Positions 7,861 to 16,312 of a DNA stretch of 21,932 bases are shown here, piece by piece. Position numbers and translations under genes: made by a program. How positions within the stretch are numbered: position 1 is the stretch's first letter; every line of letters starts with the position of its first letter. The stretch is from Gemmatimonadaceae bacterium. GTDB lineage: Bacteria; Gemmatimonadota; Gemmatimonadetes; Gemmatimonadales; Gemmatimonadaceae. The notes under the pieces are model-generated. The model was not told the DNA's origin. It searched no databases and saw only the letters and a list, made by a program, of their open reading frames with translations. Location of the stretch: contig JADGQU010000004.1 of assembly GCA_017881545.1 (NCBI GenBank), forward strand, positions 1 to 21,932, read 5' to 3'.

Positions 7861-7879
7861 AAATTCCCCAGAGGAATTT
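7861..7879 (+). promoter_or_regulatory. Hairpin covering the metK ribosome binding site
   Basis: A perfect 7-bp inverted repeat (AAATTCC at 7861-7867 and GGAATTT at 7873-7879) surrounds the loop CCAGA. The 3' arm contains most of the only plausible Shine-Dalgarno sequence (GAGGAA, 7871-7876) for the GTG start at 7881. Folding would hide the ribosome site, so it may act as a small translational switch or thermosensor for metK. The stem is AT-rich and therefore weak, and no known SAM riboswitch class is recognised in the 53-base gap after ptsI. Function is inference only. Confidence 0.45.
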
Positions 7880-7880
7880 C

Positions 7881-9047
<1,167 letters not shown>

Positions 9048-9069
9048 CGTTACGCCGCCAATGGTGTAT

Positions 9070-9102
9070 GAGAAGCTGGCCGCCCCGGGTGGCCAGCTTC
9101 TC
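9070..9102 (+). terminator. Perfect 12-bp hairpin after metK, terminator-like
   Basis: GAGAAGCTGGCC (9070-9081) and its exact reverse complement (9091-9102) flank a nine-base loop, 22 bases after the metK stop. The position and GC-rich base of the loop suggest transcription termination, but the sequence after it (CACTTTCAGG) lacks a T-run, so it is not a canonical intrinsic terminator. It may be a weak or factor-assisted terminator, a mRNA 3' end stabiliser, or act in both directions. Confidence 0.6.
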
Positions 9103-9133
9103 CACTTTCAGGCCACAACGTTAATTTGATTTC

Positions 9134-9649
9134 ATGCAACTCGTCGAAGTCGAAGTGATGCGCCTGGGTCTCGACCGCTCCACCAACTCCTACGTTGTGA
9201 TCCTCCAGGAGAAGGGCGGTGCACGTCTGCTTCCGATCTGGATCGGGCAGCCGGAGGCGGAATCGATCGTCATCGAGATGAACAAGCTAAAGCGCGAGCG
9301 GCCGCTCACTCACGACCTTTGCAAGAATCTCATCATCGGAATGGGCGGCACCTTGCGCCGCGTGAACATCACCAAGGTCGAGAACCGCACTTTCTACGCG
9401 GAGCTTCACATCGCTCGTGACTCCGGCGCCGTGCACATAGACGCGCGTCCTTCCGACAGCATCGCGATTGCGCTCAGATTCGAAGCGCCGATCTTCGCCC
9501 AGGACAGCCTCCTCACCGCGCTATTGCTCGAGGAAGGCCAGGCCCCTCCGGAAATTCTGGCCGAGCCATCGGAAGAGATGTCCGCCGACCAGTTGAAGGA
9601 ATACCTCGAGAACCTGCGTCCCGAAGATTTTGGGAAGTTCAATATGTAA
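9134..9649 (+). CDS. Bifunctional nuclease family protein (DUF151)
   Basis: This protein belongs to the DUF151 / bifunctional nuclease family, some plant and archaeal members of which degrade RNA and DNA; the bacterial role is unclear. The 171-residue protein starts with the family pattern MQLVEVEVMRLGLDRSTNSY, then LLPIWIGQPEAESI, RPLTHDLCKNLI, and the strongly conserved DARPSDSIAIALRF near residues 101-115. The C-terminal tail (about 140-171) is acidic, ending EEMSADQLKEYLENLRPEDF, and may be a helical extension. ATG 9134 gives the expected N-terminus. It is separated from metK by a hairpin and overlaps the next frame by 20 bases. Confidence 0.93.
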   Translation: MQLVEVEVMRLGLDRSTNSYVVILQEKGGARLLPIWIGQPEAESIVIEMNKLKRERPLTHDLCKNLIIGMGGTLRRVNITKVENRTFYAELHIARDSGAVHIDARPSDSIAIALRFEAPIFAQDSLLTALLLEEGQAPPEILAEPSEEMSADQLKEYLENLRPEDFGKFNM

Positions 9650-10589
9650 GCTGGCGGTCCTGCTGTTTTTGCAGGCCGCTCTCCCATCGGTGCCGCAACA
9701 GGTTTCCGGACGCATCGTGCGTCCCGGCCGCGAGCGGATGGACCCGGTGAGCGGAGCTTGGGTCGTCCTGCACCGCGTTGGACCGGATCGCGCCGGGCCC
9801 CTCGATTCTCTTCGCTCGGACTCCCGCGGACGTTACGCCTTCAACTATGCGCGCACCGGCAGCGAGGACGCGGTTTATTTCGTCTCCGCTTCGCACGATG
9901 GCATCGCCTACTTCACTCCGCCTCTCGCCGAGGGGCGTGTCAGCGGTGAGAATGGCGAGATAACGGTTTTCGATACCACGTCGGGTCACGTGCCGATGAG
10001 CCTGCGCGGGCACCATGTGGTTGTCTCCACCGCCGACCCGAACGCGCGCAGGTCGATCGTCGAAGTGTACGATCTCTCCAACGACAGCTCAGTCACGCGG
10101 ATCGCAAATGGCGAGACTCCGGCGGGAGCCACTTGGCAGGTCCACGTCGCGCCTGGTGCCGCCGATTTCAAGGTGAGTCAGGGCGACATCTCGCCAGCCG
10201 CTGTTTCCTATGCGAACGGGGTGGTCAGTGTTTTCGCTCCGCTCGCGCCCGGCATCAAGCAGCTGTCGTTCTCCTACTCGCTCCCCGCGAACTCATTTCC
10301 GCTGAAACTTCCCGTGGAGACGGAGACGGGTATCTATGAAATACTGATCGAGGAAAAAGCGGGCAACGTCAGCGGCACAAACATGAAGGAGATGGATCCG
10401 GTCACTGTCGACGAGCGCAACTTCCGCCGCTTTCTCGCGTCGGACATGCCACTGAATTCGGTGGCGATCATAGATCTACCTGCGCCTCCACCCACGCATG
10501 TGATCGACCCACGCTATCTGGTCGCGCTCACGTTGCTGATCGGAGGCACGATGATCCTGACGCTTGCGCACGCGTTGAGACGTAGATAG
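9630..10589 (+). CDS. Predicted secreted, membrane-anchored protein of unknown function
   Basis: I do not recognise this protein. The first 23 or so residues form a signal peptide (LAVLLFLQAALP core). Residues about 24-90 (QQVSGRIVRP, SGAWVVLHRV, SDSRGRYAFNY) resemble the first beta-sandwich of carboxypeptidase regulatory-like domains, with the typical default-value, variable and tyrosine-containing strands. A second, beta-rich region follows to about residue 285, and a single membrane helix near 294-313 (LVALTLLIGGTMILTLA) ends in ALRRR, so most of the protein would face the periplasm. TTG 9630 is the longest sensible start and overlaps the DUF151 gene by 20 bases; CTG 9651 is an alternative that weakens the signal peptide. 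It lies just before the B12 riboswitch but reads as part of the upstream unit. Confidence 0.75.
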   Translation: MGSSICKLAVLLFLQAALPSVPQQVSGRIVRPGRERMDPVSGAWVVLHRVGPDRAGPLDSLRSDSRGRYAFNYARTGSEDAVYFVSASHDGIAYFTPPLAEGRVSGENGEITVFDTTSGHVPMSLRGHHVVVSTADPNARRSIVEVYDLSNDSSVTRIANGETPAGATWQVHVAPGAADFKVSQGDISPAAVSYANGVVSVFAPLAPGIKQLSFSYSLPANSFPLKLPVETETGIYEILIEEKAGNVSGTNMKEMDPVTVDERNFRRFLASDMPLNSVAIIDLPAPPPTHVIDPRYLVALTLLIGGTMILTLAHALRRR

Positions 10590-10607
10590 CTTCGCCCCAT
10601 AATTGAT

Positions 10608-10757
10608 CGCGGACGGGAGCCACGGAAACCGGTTTGATGCCGGTGCGGCCCCGCCACTGTAACGGGCACCAACGCAGACTCGAATCGCCACTGACTGCAG
10701 GAGCAGTCGGGAAGGTGAGTCCCGCGGCCCGGAGCCAGGAGACGACTTTCGTCCGCG
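10608..10757 (+). promoter_or_regulatory. Cobalamin (B12) riboswitch
   Basis: The leader contains a complete cobalamin aptamer. A perfect 8-bp closing stem P1 pairs CGCGGACG (10608-10615) with CGTCCGCG (10750-10757). Inside are the conserved core GCGGCCCCGCCACTGTAA (from 10645), the GCCACTG element at about 10687-10693, a GACTGC/GCAGTC stem around 10693-10708, the GGGAAGG segment, and the B12 box AGCCAGGAGAC at 10733-10743. It precedes btuF, btuC, btuD and a BtuB-like receptor, so bound adenosylcobalamin or a related corrinoid is expected to shut off B12 uptake. Regulation is probably translational (see the separate hairpin downstream). Confidence 0.95.
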
Positions 10758-10829
10758 CCACTTTCGCAGAACCTCGGGGGAGGTCCTGGTGGCGGTCACG
10801 TGCCTCTCTGGCGCGCGCTCGTTGCGGGC

Positions 10830-10846
10830 ATTCCTCTGGAAGGAGT
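10830..10846 (+). promoter_or_regulatory. Ribosome-site hairpin, likely expression platform of the B12 riboswitch
   Basis: ATTCCT (10830-10835) can pair with AGGAGT (10841-10846, one G-U pair) around the loop CTGGA. The 3' arm holds the strong ribosome binding site AAGGAG (10840-10845) for btuF. Sequestering this site in the ligand-bound state is the usual way B12 riboswitches act in Gram-negative bacteria, and no T-run terminator is seen between the aptamer and btuF. The competing pairing that would free the site was not worked out. Confidence 0.5.
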
Positions 10847-10853
10847 GTCCGTT

Positions 10854-11741
10854 TTGTTTTTCCGCTCGCGTCTATCCCTCTCGTGCCTCTTCTCCGCGCT
10901 CGCGCTCGCCGCGTGCGAGAAACCGAGCCGCGAGGCCTCCGTCGTCCGCGACGACTTCGGGGATTCTGTTCGGATCGGCGTTGCGCCGACGCGCATCGTT
11001 TCGCTCAACCCCGCCACCACCGAAATCATCTTCACCCTCGGCGCCGGCTCCCGACTCATTGGGCGCACGAAGTACGATCTCTATCCCGATTCCGCCAGGC
11101 TGATCCCCGCGCTCGGAGACGGGATTCGTCCCAACGTCGAAGTCGTGCTCGGCACGCATCCGGATCTCGTGCTCCTCTATGCGAGTCTGGACAACAGGCC
11201 GGCGGCCGAGCGGTTTCGAGCGGCCGGGGTCAACACGTTGTCGATCAAGGTCGACCACATCGCGGACTTTCGACGCACCGTCACGCTCCTCGGCGCAATT
11301 CTCCACGATTCGGTGCGCGCCAGGGCGGTGATCGACTCCGTCCAGAACACCCTCGACCGTGTGGCAGCGGCGACGAAAGGGAGCGCGCGGCCAACGGTGT
11401 TCTGGGACATCTGGGACGCTCCGCTCATCACGATCGGGGCCGGCAGCTTCATGAACGAGCTCGTCGATATCGCCGGAGCCCGAAACGTCTACGCGGATAT
11501 CAAGGGTCCGTCGGCTGAGATCTCGCTCGAGGACGTATCGCGGCGCGATCCTGATTTCATTCTCGCGGGTCCCATCGGGGCAAAGCAGATCCTGTCGGAC
11601 CGGCGCTGGCGCATCGTCCGGGCCGCCCGGGAAAAGAAAATCTTCGTCGTGGATACACTGATCGTCGCACGACCGTCAGTGCGCCTGGGAGAGGCCGCTG
11701 TCTCGCTCGCGAACCTGTTTCACCCCGGCACGGTTAAGTGA
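10854..11741 (+). CDS. btuF: Vitamin B12 ABC transporter substrate-binding lipoprotein
   Basis: BtuF captures cobalamin in the periplasm and delivers it to BtuCD. I choose TTG 10854: AAGGAG at 10840-10845 lies eight bases before it, and the product begins with a compact lipoprotein signal whose lipobox is LAAC, with Cys21 as the lipidated residue. GTG 10845 is also possible but overlaps the ribosome site. The mature 275-residue protein has RIVSLNPATTEIIFTLGAG, the typical opening of class III binding proteins, then HPDLVLLYASLDN and WDIWDAPLITIGAGSFMNEL. A lipid anchor instead of a soluble form is unlike Escherichia coli BtuF. The stop overlaps btuC by four bases. Cobalamin specificity rests mainly on the riboswitch and on the neighbouring genes. 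Confidence 0.9.
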   Translation: MFFRSRLSLSCLFSALALAACEKPSREASVVRDDFGDSVRIGVAPTRIVSLNPATTEIIFTLGAGSRLIGRTKYDLYPDSARLIPALGDGIRPNVEVVLGTHPDLVLLYASLDNRPAAERFRAAGVNTLSIKVDHIADFRRTVTLLGAILHDSVRARAVIDSVQNTLDRVAAATKGSARPTVFWDIWDAPLITIGAGSFMNELVDIAGARNVYADIKGPSAEISLEDVSRRDPDFILAGPIGAKQILSDRRWRIVRAAREKKIFVVDTLIVARPSVRLGEAAVSLANLFHPGTVK

Positions 11742-12727
11742 CGCGTTTTCGAAGCTGGTACTGGTTCGGGCTCGTGGTCGCGCTCCTCGCAATCGCGATG
11801 ATCGCTGTCGCGCGCGGAGCCGTGTCGGTGTCGCTCGCTGGCGTGATCGATGCGCTGCGCGGACGCGGGGATGCTACGGCAATCGCGATCGTCCGCGACT
11901 TGAGACTTCCGCGCGTCGTGCTCGGAGCGCTCGTCGGCGCCGGCTTGGGCGCGAGCGGGGCCGCGCTTCAGGGCGCGCTTCGGAACCCGTTGGCCGAGCC
12001 GTACCTGCTCGGAGTGTCCGGCGGCGCGGCTGTCGGGGCCGTCATCGCGTTTGCCCTGGGGGTATCGAACGATGCGATGATCACGCTGGCAGCGTTCGCC
12101 GGTGGAATTGCCGCGGTCTTCGTCGCGTTGGCCGTCGCGCGAGTTGGTGGCAGAAGCACGCGGGCAGATGTGCGGACCCTGCTCATTGCCGGCGTCATCG
12201 TCGGTGCGTTCGCGAATGCCGCGATCATGGTGGCGCTCGTGCGCGCTGAGCCCAATACGCTACGTGGTGCACTCTGGTGGATGATGGGCTCGGCCGCAGA
12301 TGCAACGTGGCGTCGCGTCTCGTGGCTGGCCGCGAGCATCCTCCTTGCTGGTGGCGCGCTCGTCTACTGGGCGCGGGAGATCGACGTTCTGTCTTTGGGA
12401 GAGGACACGGCGGCATCGCTGGGCGTCGACGCGGAGCGATCCGGACGACGTGCATTCCTTCTCGCCGCGCTCCTGGCCGCAGCGACCGTCTCGGCCGCCG
12501 GCCTCATCGGATTCGTCGGGCTGGTGGTTCCACACATCGCAAGGCGGATGGGGCTGCGCGCCCACCGGCCACTAGTGATTGCGGCGGCGCTCATCGGCGC
12601 AACGCTCGTCGTCGCCGCGGATCTCGCGGCGCGCACGCTCGCCGCACCCACCGAGCTTCCACTCGGCGCGATCACGGCACTGCTCGGCGTTCCGTTCTTT
12701 CTCGTGCAGCTCCGGCGAACGTCGTGA
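11738..12727 (+). CDS. btuC: Vitamin B12 ABC transporter permease (FecCD family)
   Basis: This inner-membrane permease forms the B12 channel as a dimer. The 329-residue protein has the FecCD-family layout of about ten membrane helices. Family motifs include LRLPRVVLGALVGAGLGASG, ALQGALRNPLAEPYLLGVSG (the coupling and signature region), and GLIGFVGLVVPHIARRMGL before the last helices. GTG 11738 overlaps the btuF stop by four bases, and the TGA overlaps the GTG of the ATPase, so the three transporter genes are probably translationally coupled. Assignment to B12 rather than siderophore import comes from the upstream cobalamin riboswitch. Confidence 0.93.
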   Translation: MTRFRSWYWFGLVVALLAIAMIAVARGAVSVSLAGVIDALRGRGDATAIAIVRDLRLPRVVLGALVGAGLGASGAALQGALRNPLAEPYLLGVSGGAAVGAVIAFALGVSNDAMITLAAFAGGIAAVFVALAVARVGGRSTRADVRTLLIAGVIVGAFANAAIMVALVRAEPNTLRGALWWMMGSAADATWRRVSWLAASILLAGGALVYWAREIDVLSLGEDTAASLGVDAERSGRRAFLLAALLAAATVSAAGLIGFVGLVVPHIARRMGLRAHRPLVIAAALIGATLVVAADLAARTLAAPTELPLGAITALLGVPFFLVQLRRTS

Positions 12728-13512
12728 TCGAGTTCAAGGACCTGGTCGTCTCCTATCCTGGCGCGCGACTGAATGCGGTCGACGGGGTGAGCTTCGTCAG
12801 CGCGCGCGGCAAGCTCACCGCGCTCGCCGGCCCGAACGGGTCGGGCAAGAGCTCGATCGTGAAAGCGCTGGTGCGGCGGGCTGACATCCCTCGCGGGTCC
12901 GCCACGATCGACGGCCGCGACGTGCGGTTGCTCTCATACGCGGAACTGGCGCGAAGCGTCGCGGTCGTTCCACAGCGAGAGGAAGCCGCGTTTCCGGTTC
13001 AGGTACGCGAGTACGTCTTTCTCGGACGCTATCCGCACCTTGGGCTCTGGCGCGCGCCCGCGAAAGAGGACGAGCAGGCTGTGGACGAAGCGCTGTCCCA
13101 GGCCGGCGTCGAGGATCTGGCCGGCCGCGACACCGATGCGCTTTCCGGAGGCGAGTGGCAGCGCGTCCGCATCGCCCGCGCTTTGGCGCAGAAGTGTCCT
13201 GCTCTCGTCCTCGACGAGCCGACGACCTTCCTCGATGTCGCGCACGAGATGGCGATCTTCGAGCTGATGTCTTCGCTCGCCCGCTCGGGATTGGCGGTGC
13301 TCCTCGTGAGCCACCAGCTGAATCTCGTTGCCCGCTTCGCCGACACGATCGTGCTGCTCGACCGCGGGAAAGTGGCGACGAGCGGATCGCCCACCGAGGT
13401 AATGCGGGCCGACCGGCTCGAATCGATTTACGGTTGGCCTGTCGTAATTACGCGCGACCCAGCTGTAGGCGCGCCGGCTCTCGTTCCGCTTCGACGTCCG
13501 GTTCAACTCTGA
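12724..13512 (+). CDS. btuD: Vitamin B12 ABC transporter ATP-binding protein
   Basis: This cytoplasmic ATPase powers B12 import through BtuC. The 262-residue protein shows Walker A GPNGSGKSS (36-44), a Q-loop near VAVVPQREEA, the ABC signature LSGGEWQ (140-146), Walker B ALVLDEP (160-166) and the switch histidine His197 in VSHQLN. The GTG at 12724 overlaps the btuC stop by four bases; the frame stays open further upstream but only as a shadow of btuC. The sequence resembles the ATPases of Fe3+-siderophore/B12 systems, and the choice of B12 comes from the operon. A 35-base gap follows before the receptor gene. Confidence 0.93.
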   Translation: MIEFKDLVVSYPGARLNAVDGVSFVSARGKLTALAGPNGSGKSSIVKALVRRADIPRGSATIDGRDVRLLSYAELARSVAVVPQREEAAFPVQVREYVFLGRYPHLGLWRAPAKEDEQAVDEALSQAGVEDLAGRDTDALSGGEWQRVRIARALAQKCPALVLDEPTTFLDVAHEMAIFELMSSLARSGLAVLLVSHQLNLVARFADTIVLLDRGKVATSGSPTEVMRADRLESIYGWPVVITRDPAVGAPALVPLRRPVQL

Positions 13513-13547
13513 CTCCATACACCACCAACATCTCACCCACCCTAACC

Positions 13548-15512
13548 ATGACCAGCAAATCAGCATCGCTGGCGATCACCTGCGTGCTCTCCGCATTCAC
13601 GAGCATCAACGTGGGCGCACAGGCTCAGGACACGGCCCAACTCGGAACTGTCGTCGTATCTGCCACCAAAGCTCCGAGACGCGCCGGCACCCTGTCGCAA
13701 GCCGTGACCGTTCTCTCGGGCGATGATCTCCGGGCGCGCGGAGTCGTCCGCGTGTCGGATGCGCTGCGGGAAGTCCCGGGCGCATCGCTCGTTCAATCGG
13801 GCTCGTACGGTGGGGTGACGTCGCTCTTCCTGCGCGGTGGGGAAAGTCGCTACACCAAAGTGCTCATTGACGGAGTGCCGGTGAATGCGCCCGGCGGGTT
13901 CTTCGACTTCAGTCATCTCACGATGGACAACATTGACCGTATCGAGATCGTGAGAGGGCCGGGGAGCGTCATGTACGGTGCCGACGCCGTGACTGGCATA
14001 GTGCAGATCTTTACGCGAAGAGGCTCGGATCAGGGTCGCGCGTCTTTCGGGGTGCGGGGCGGGACGTATCACTCGCTCGATTTCGATGGAGACGCGGTTG
14101 GATCCACTCCGCTGGGAGGATTCTCCGTCGGCGCCGCGCACCATTCCACCGACGGCGTCATTCCTTTCAACAACGAGTATCGAAACGGAACACTCAGCTC
14201 CGCGCTCACGCTCGCCCAGGGCGCGGCCGGTGACGCGAGAGTTGCCGCGAGATACACCACAGCCGAGTTCCACTATCCGACGGATTTTACCGGACAACCC
14301 GTCGACACCAATTCGTATCGGGTGCAGCACCGTCTGACCGTCGGACTCGATGCCGGCCGCAACCTCGCCCCGAACATCGAGGCCCGATTGCTTGCTGGCA
14401 ACAATGACGTCTGGGATCTCACCGAGGACATTGCCGTTCCATTCGGGGGAACCGCGCCGCAACATTCCGCGTCCAGATCCCGTGGCTACCGCAGAAACGT
14501 CGAGGGACGACTCGCGTTCTCACTGCCTTCCGACGCCACCGTTACCGTAGGCGGAACCTACGAACGGGAGCACGAGAACAGCTCCAACGCTTCCGGCGCC
14601 GTCGGCGCGCCAACGAGCGAAACGGATTCGTTCGACGCAACGCGCCATACCATTGCCTATTACTCCGAGCTGCTCGGTAACCTCTCCGACCGCTTCACTT
14701 ATACTGTCGCCGGCCGGGTCGATGACAACTCCGACTACCGTCGATTCGCCACGTATCGCCTCGGCGTCAACGCAGCCGCTGTTCCGGGGCTGAGAATTCG
14801 AGCGTCGCTCAGCACCGCGTTCAACGCGCCGGCGTTCAGCCAGATCCGCCCAACTCTCTTTACCGTGGGCAGCCCCAATCTCCGCCCCGAGAAGAGCAAG
14901 TCAGCCGAGATCGGTTTGGTGTCAGATTTTCGTCCCGATCTCATCCGGCTTAGCGCGAGCTACTTCAATCAGCGGTTCTCCGATCTGATCCAGTTCGTGA
15001 ACGGTGGACCGCCGGATTTCCTTGGTAGCTTTGCCAACCTTACTGGCGCGACCTCCAACGGGTACGAGGCTGAGATTCAGGTCACTCCCCTGAAAAACTG
15101 GCGCGGAACCGCGAGCTACACGGTCGTCAATCCACACGTCACAGAAGTTGATCCCGCATTTGAGGGAACTGATCGGCCCGGCGACGAGCTGATTCGTCGG
15201 CCGACGCATTCCGGAGCTCTGGTCGTCTCGTACTCCCGCCCCCGGGGAATGAGTCTGGGTACCGCGGTGAGCTACGTCGGGAAGAGGCCGGACACCGACT
15301 TCTCTCAATTCCCGTCGCCACGGGTCACGCTGCCCGCGTACACGAAGGTGGATCTCTCGGCCGAGTATCCGCTGACGGGTCTCAGACGCGGCGGGCTCAC
15401 CCTAAACGCACGGGTGGACAACGTATTCGACAAGCGTTACGAGGACATACTCAACTTCACCACACCGCGGCGAACCATCCTCATTGGGGGGCGAGCCTCG
15501 GCGCTCTTTTAG
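13548..15512 (+). CDS. btuB: TonB-dependent outer-membrane receptor, BtuB-like
   Basis: This is a predicted outer-membrane gated barrel that takes up cobalamin using TonB energy. I start it at ATG 13548; the longer open frame upstream is a shadow of btuD. The 654-residue protein has a signal peptide (about 1-26, ending VGAQAQ), a TonB box at 34-40 (TVVVSAT), a plug domain with VTSLFLRGGESRYTKVLIDG, IDRIEIVRGPGSVMYGADAV and IVQIFTRRG, and a 22-strand-type barrel ending in ALF, with the terminal phenylalanine needed for membrane assembly. The segment GTEREH-type strands and FNAPAFSQIRPTLF, LRPEKSKSAEIGL match the BtuB/FepA class. It is the last gene of the riboswitch-controlled operon, placing the outer-membrane and inner-membrane steps in one transcript. 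Confidence 0.88.
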   Translation: MTSKSASLAITCVLSAFTSINVGAQAQDTAQLGTVVVSATKAPRRAGTLSQAVTVLSGDDLRARGVVRVSDALREVPGASLVQSGSYGGVTSLFLRGGESRYTKVLIDGVPVNAPGGFFDFSHLTMDNIDRIEIVRGPGSVMYGADAVTGIVQIFTRRGSDQGRASFGVRGGTYHSLDFDGDAVGSTPLGGFSVGAAHHSTDGVIPFNNEYRNGTLSSALTLAQGAAGDARVAARYTTAEFHYPTDFTGQPVDTNSYRVQHRLTVGLDAGRNLAPNIEARLLAGNNDVWDLTEDIAVPFGGTAPQHSASRSRGYRRNVEGRLAFSLPSDATVTVGGTYEREHENSSNASGAVGAPTSETDSFDATRHTIAYYSELLGNLSDRFTYTVAGRVDDNSDYRRFATYRLGVNAAAVPGLRIRASLSTAFNAPAFSQIRPTLFTVGSPNLRPEKSKSAEIGLVSDFRPDLIRLSASYFNQRFSDLIQFVNGGPPDFLGSFANLTGATSNGYEAEIQVTPLKNWRGTASYTVVNPHVTEVDPAFEGTDRPGDELIRRPTHSGALVVSYSRPRGMSLGTAVSYVGKRPDTDFSQFPSPRVTLPAYTKVDLSAEYPLTGLRRGGLTLNARVDNVFDKRYEDILNFTTPRRTILIGGRASALF

Positions 15513-15550
15513 CGCGCCATCGGGTCCAAACCCCGTGTTACATTCTCTAA

Positions 15551-16312
15551 ATGCCGCTCCTCGTCACAGAGGCGATCGTTCTTCACGCCTTCGATTACCT
15601 CGAGAGCTCGCGGATCATCCGCTTGCTGACGAAAGAGGCGGGCGTGCAATCCGTGCTGGCGAGGGGTGCGCGGAAATCGCGCGGCCGCTACGGCACGGCG
15701 CTCGATCTCTTCGCCGAAGGCTCGGCGCAGCTCTATGTCAAACCCAATCGTGAGCTCCACAACCTCGCCGAGTTCGAGATTTCGCGCACGCGCGGTGAGC
15801 TGGCGGAAGACATCGGCCGCTTCACGGCCGCGTCCACGATCGCCGAGCTCGCGCTTCGCTTCGCGGGCGAAGCGGACAATCCCCAGCTATTTGATACCGT
15901 AGCGGACGTACTCGATCGGATCGCTCGCTCCGCACCCGACCGCACGATCGAGGACGGTCTCGCCGGCTGCTGGCGCGTCGTCTCCGTTCTCGGCTTCACG
16001 CCCGAGCTATCGAGTTGCTCGCTCTGTCACACTCCGCTCCGCGACGCCGACGACACGACGTTCTCGCACGCCTCCGGAGGAATCGTCTGCCCATCGTGCG
16101 GCAAGCTCGCCCCGGGCGGACGCAGACTTCCGTCGGCGGCACGCGCGGCCATCAGCCGCTGGCTCGAAGCCGAGGATTCCGTCCACCTCTCCGACGCCGA
16201 AGCGCGGTCCCATCAACGACTGCTGCGCGAATTCCTCGGCGCACACCTCGCCGATGACAGGCCGCTCCGCGCATTCGCCGTATGGGAGCACGAGCGCTGG
16301 AGCGCGGCGTGA
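15551..16312 (+). CDS. recO: DNA repair protein RecO
   Basis: RecO works with RecR to load RecA on single-stranded DNA covered by SSB in recombinational repair. The 253-residue protein has the N-terminal OB fold (LLVTEAIVLHAFDYLESSRI, then LARGARKSRGRYG), a central helical domain, and the zinc-site cysteines Cys156, Cys159, Cys180 and Cys183 arranged as two CXXC pairs, a form present in many but not all RecO proteins. ATG 15551 gives the standard N-terminus. It follows the B12 operon by 38 bases, which contain no evident terminator. Its last bases overlap the selB start by four. Confidence 0.94.
   Translation: MPLLVTEAIVLHAFDYLESSRIIRLLTKEAGVQSVLARGARKSRGRYGTALDLFAEGSAQLYVKPNRELHNLAEFEISRTRGELAEDIGRFTAASTIAELALRFAGEADNPQLFDTVADVLDRIARSAPDRTIEDGLAGCWRVVSVLGFTPELSSCSLCHTPLRDADDTTFSHASGGIVCPSCGKLAPGGRRLPSAARAAISRWLEAEDSVHLSDAEARSHQRLLREFLGAHLADDRPLRAFAVWEHERWSAA

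Noticed and set aside
7828..7880. Known SAM riboswitch before metK
   Set aside because: Only 53 bases separate ptsI and metK, too short for SAM-I, and no consensus core of SAM-II or SAM/SAH types could be matched; the hairpin is reported only as an unclassified candidate.
13155..13547. 131-residue extension upstream of the TonB-dependent receptor
   Set aside because: It lies over btuD in another frame and would bury the signal peptide that begins at ATG 13548.
15513..15550. TACATT just before recO as a -10 promoter box
   Set aside because: It lies within about 12 bases of the ATG and no -35 partner is visible, so there is not enough support to call a promoter.
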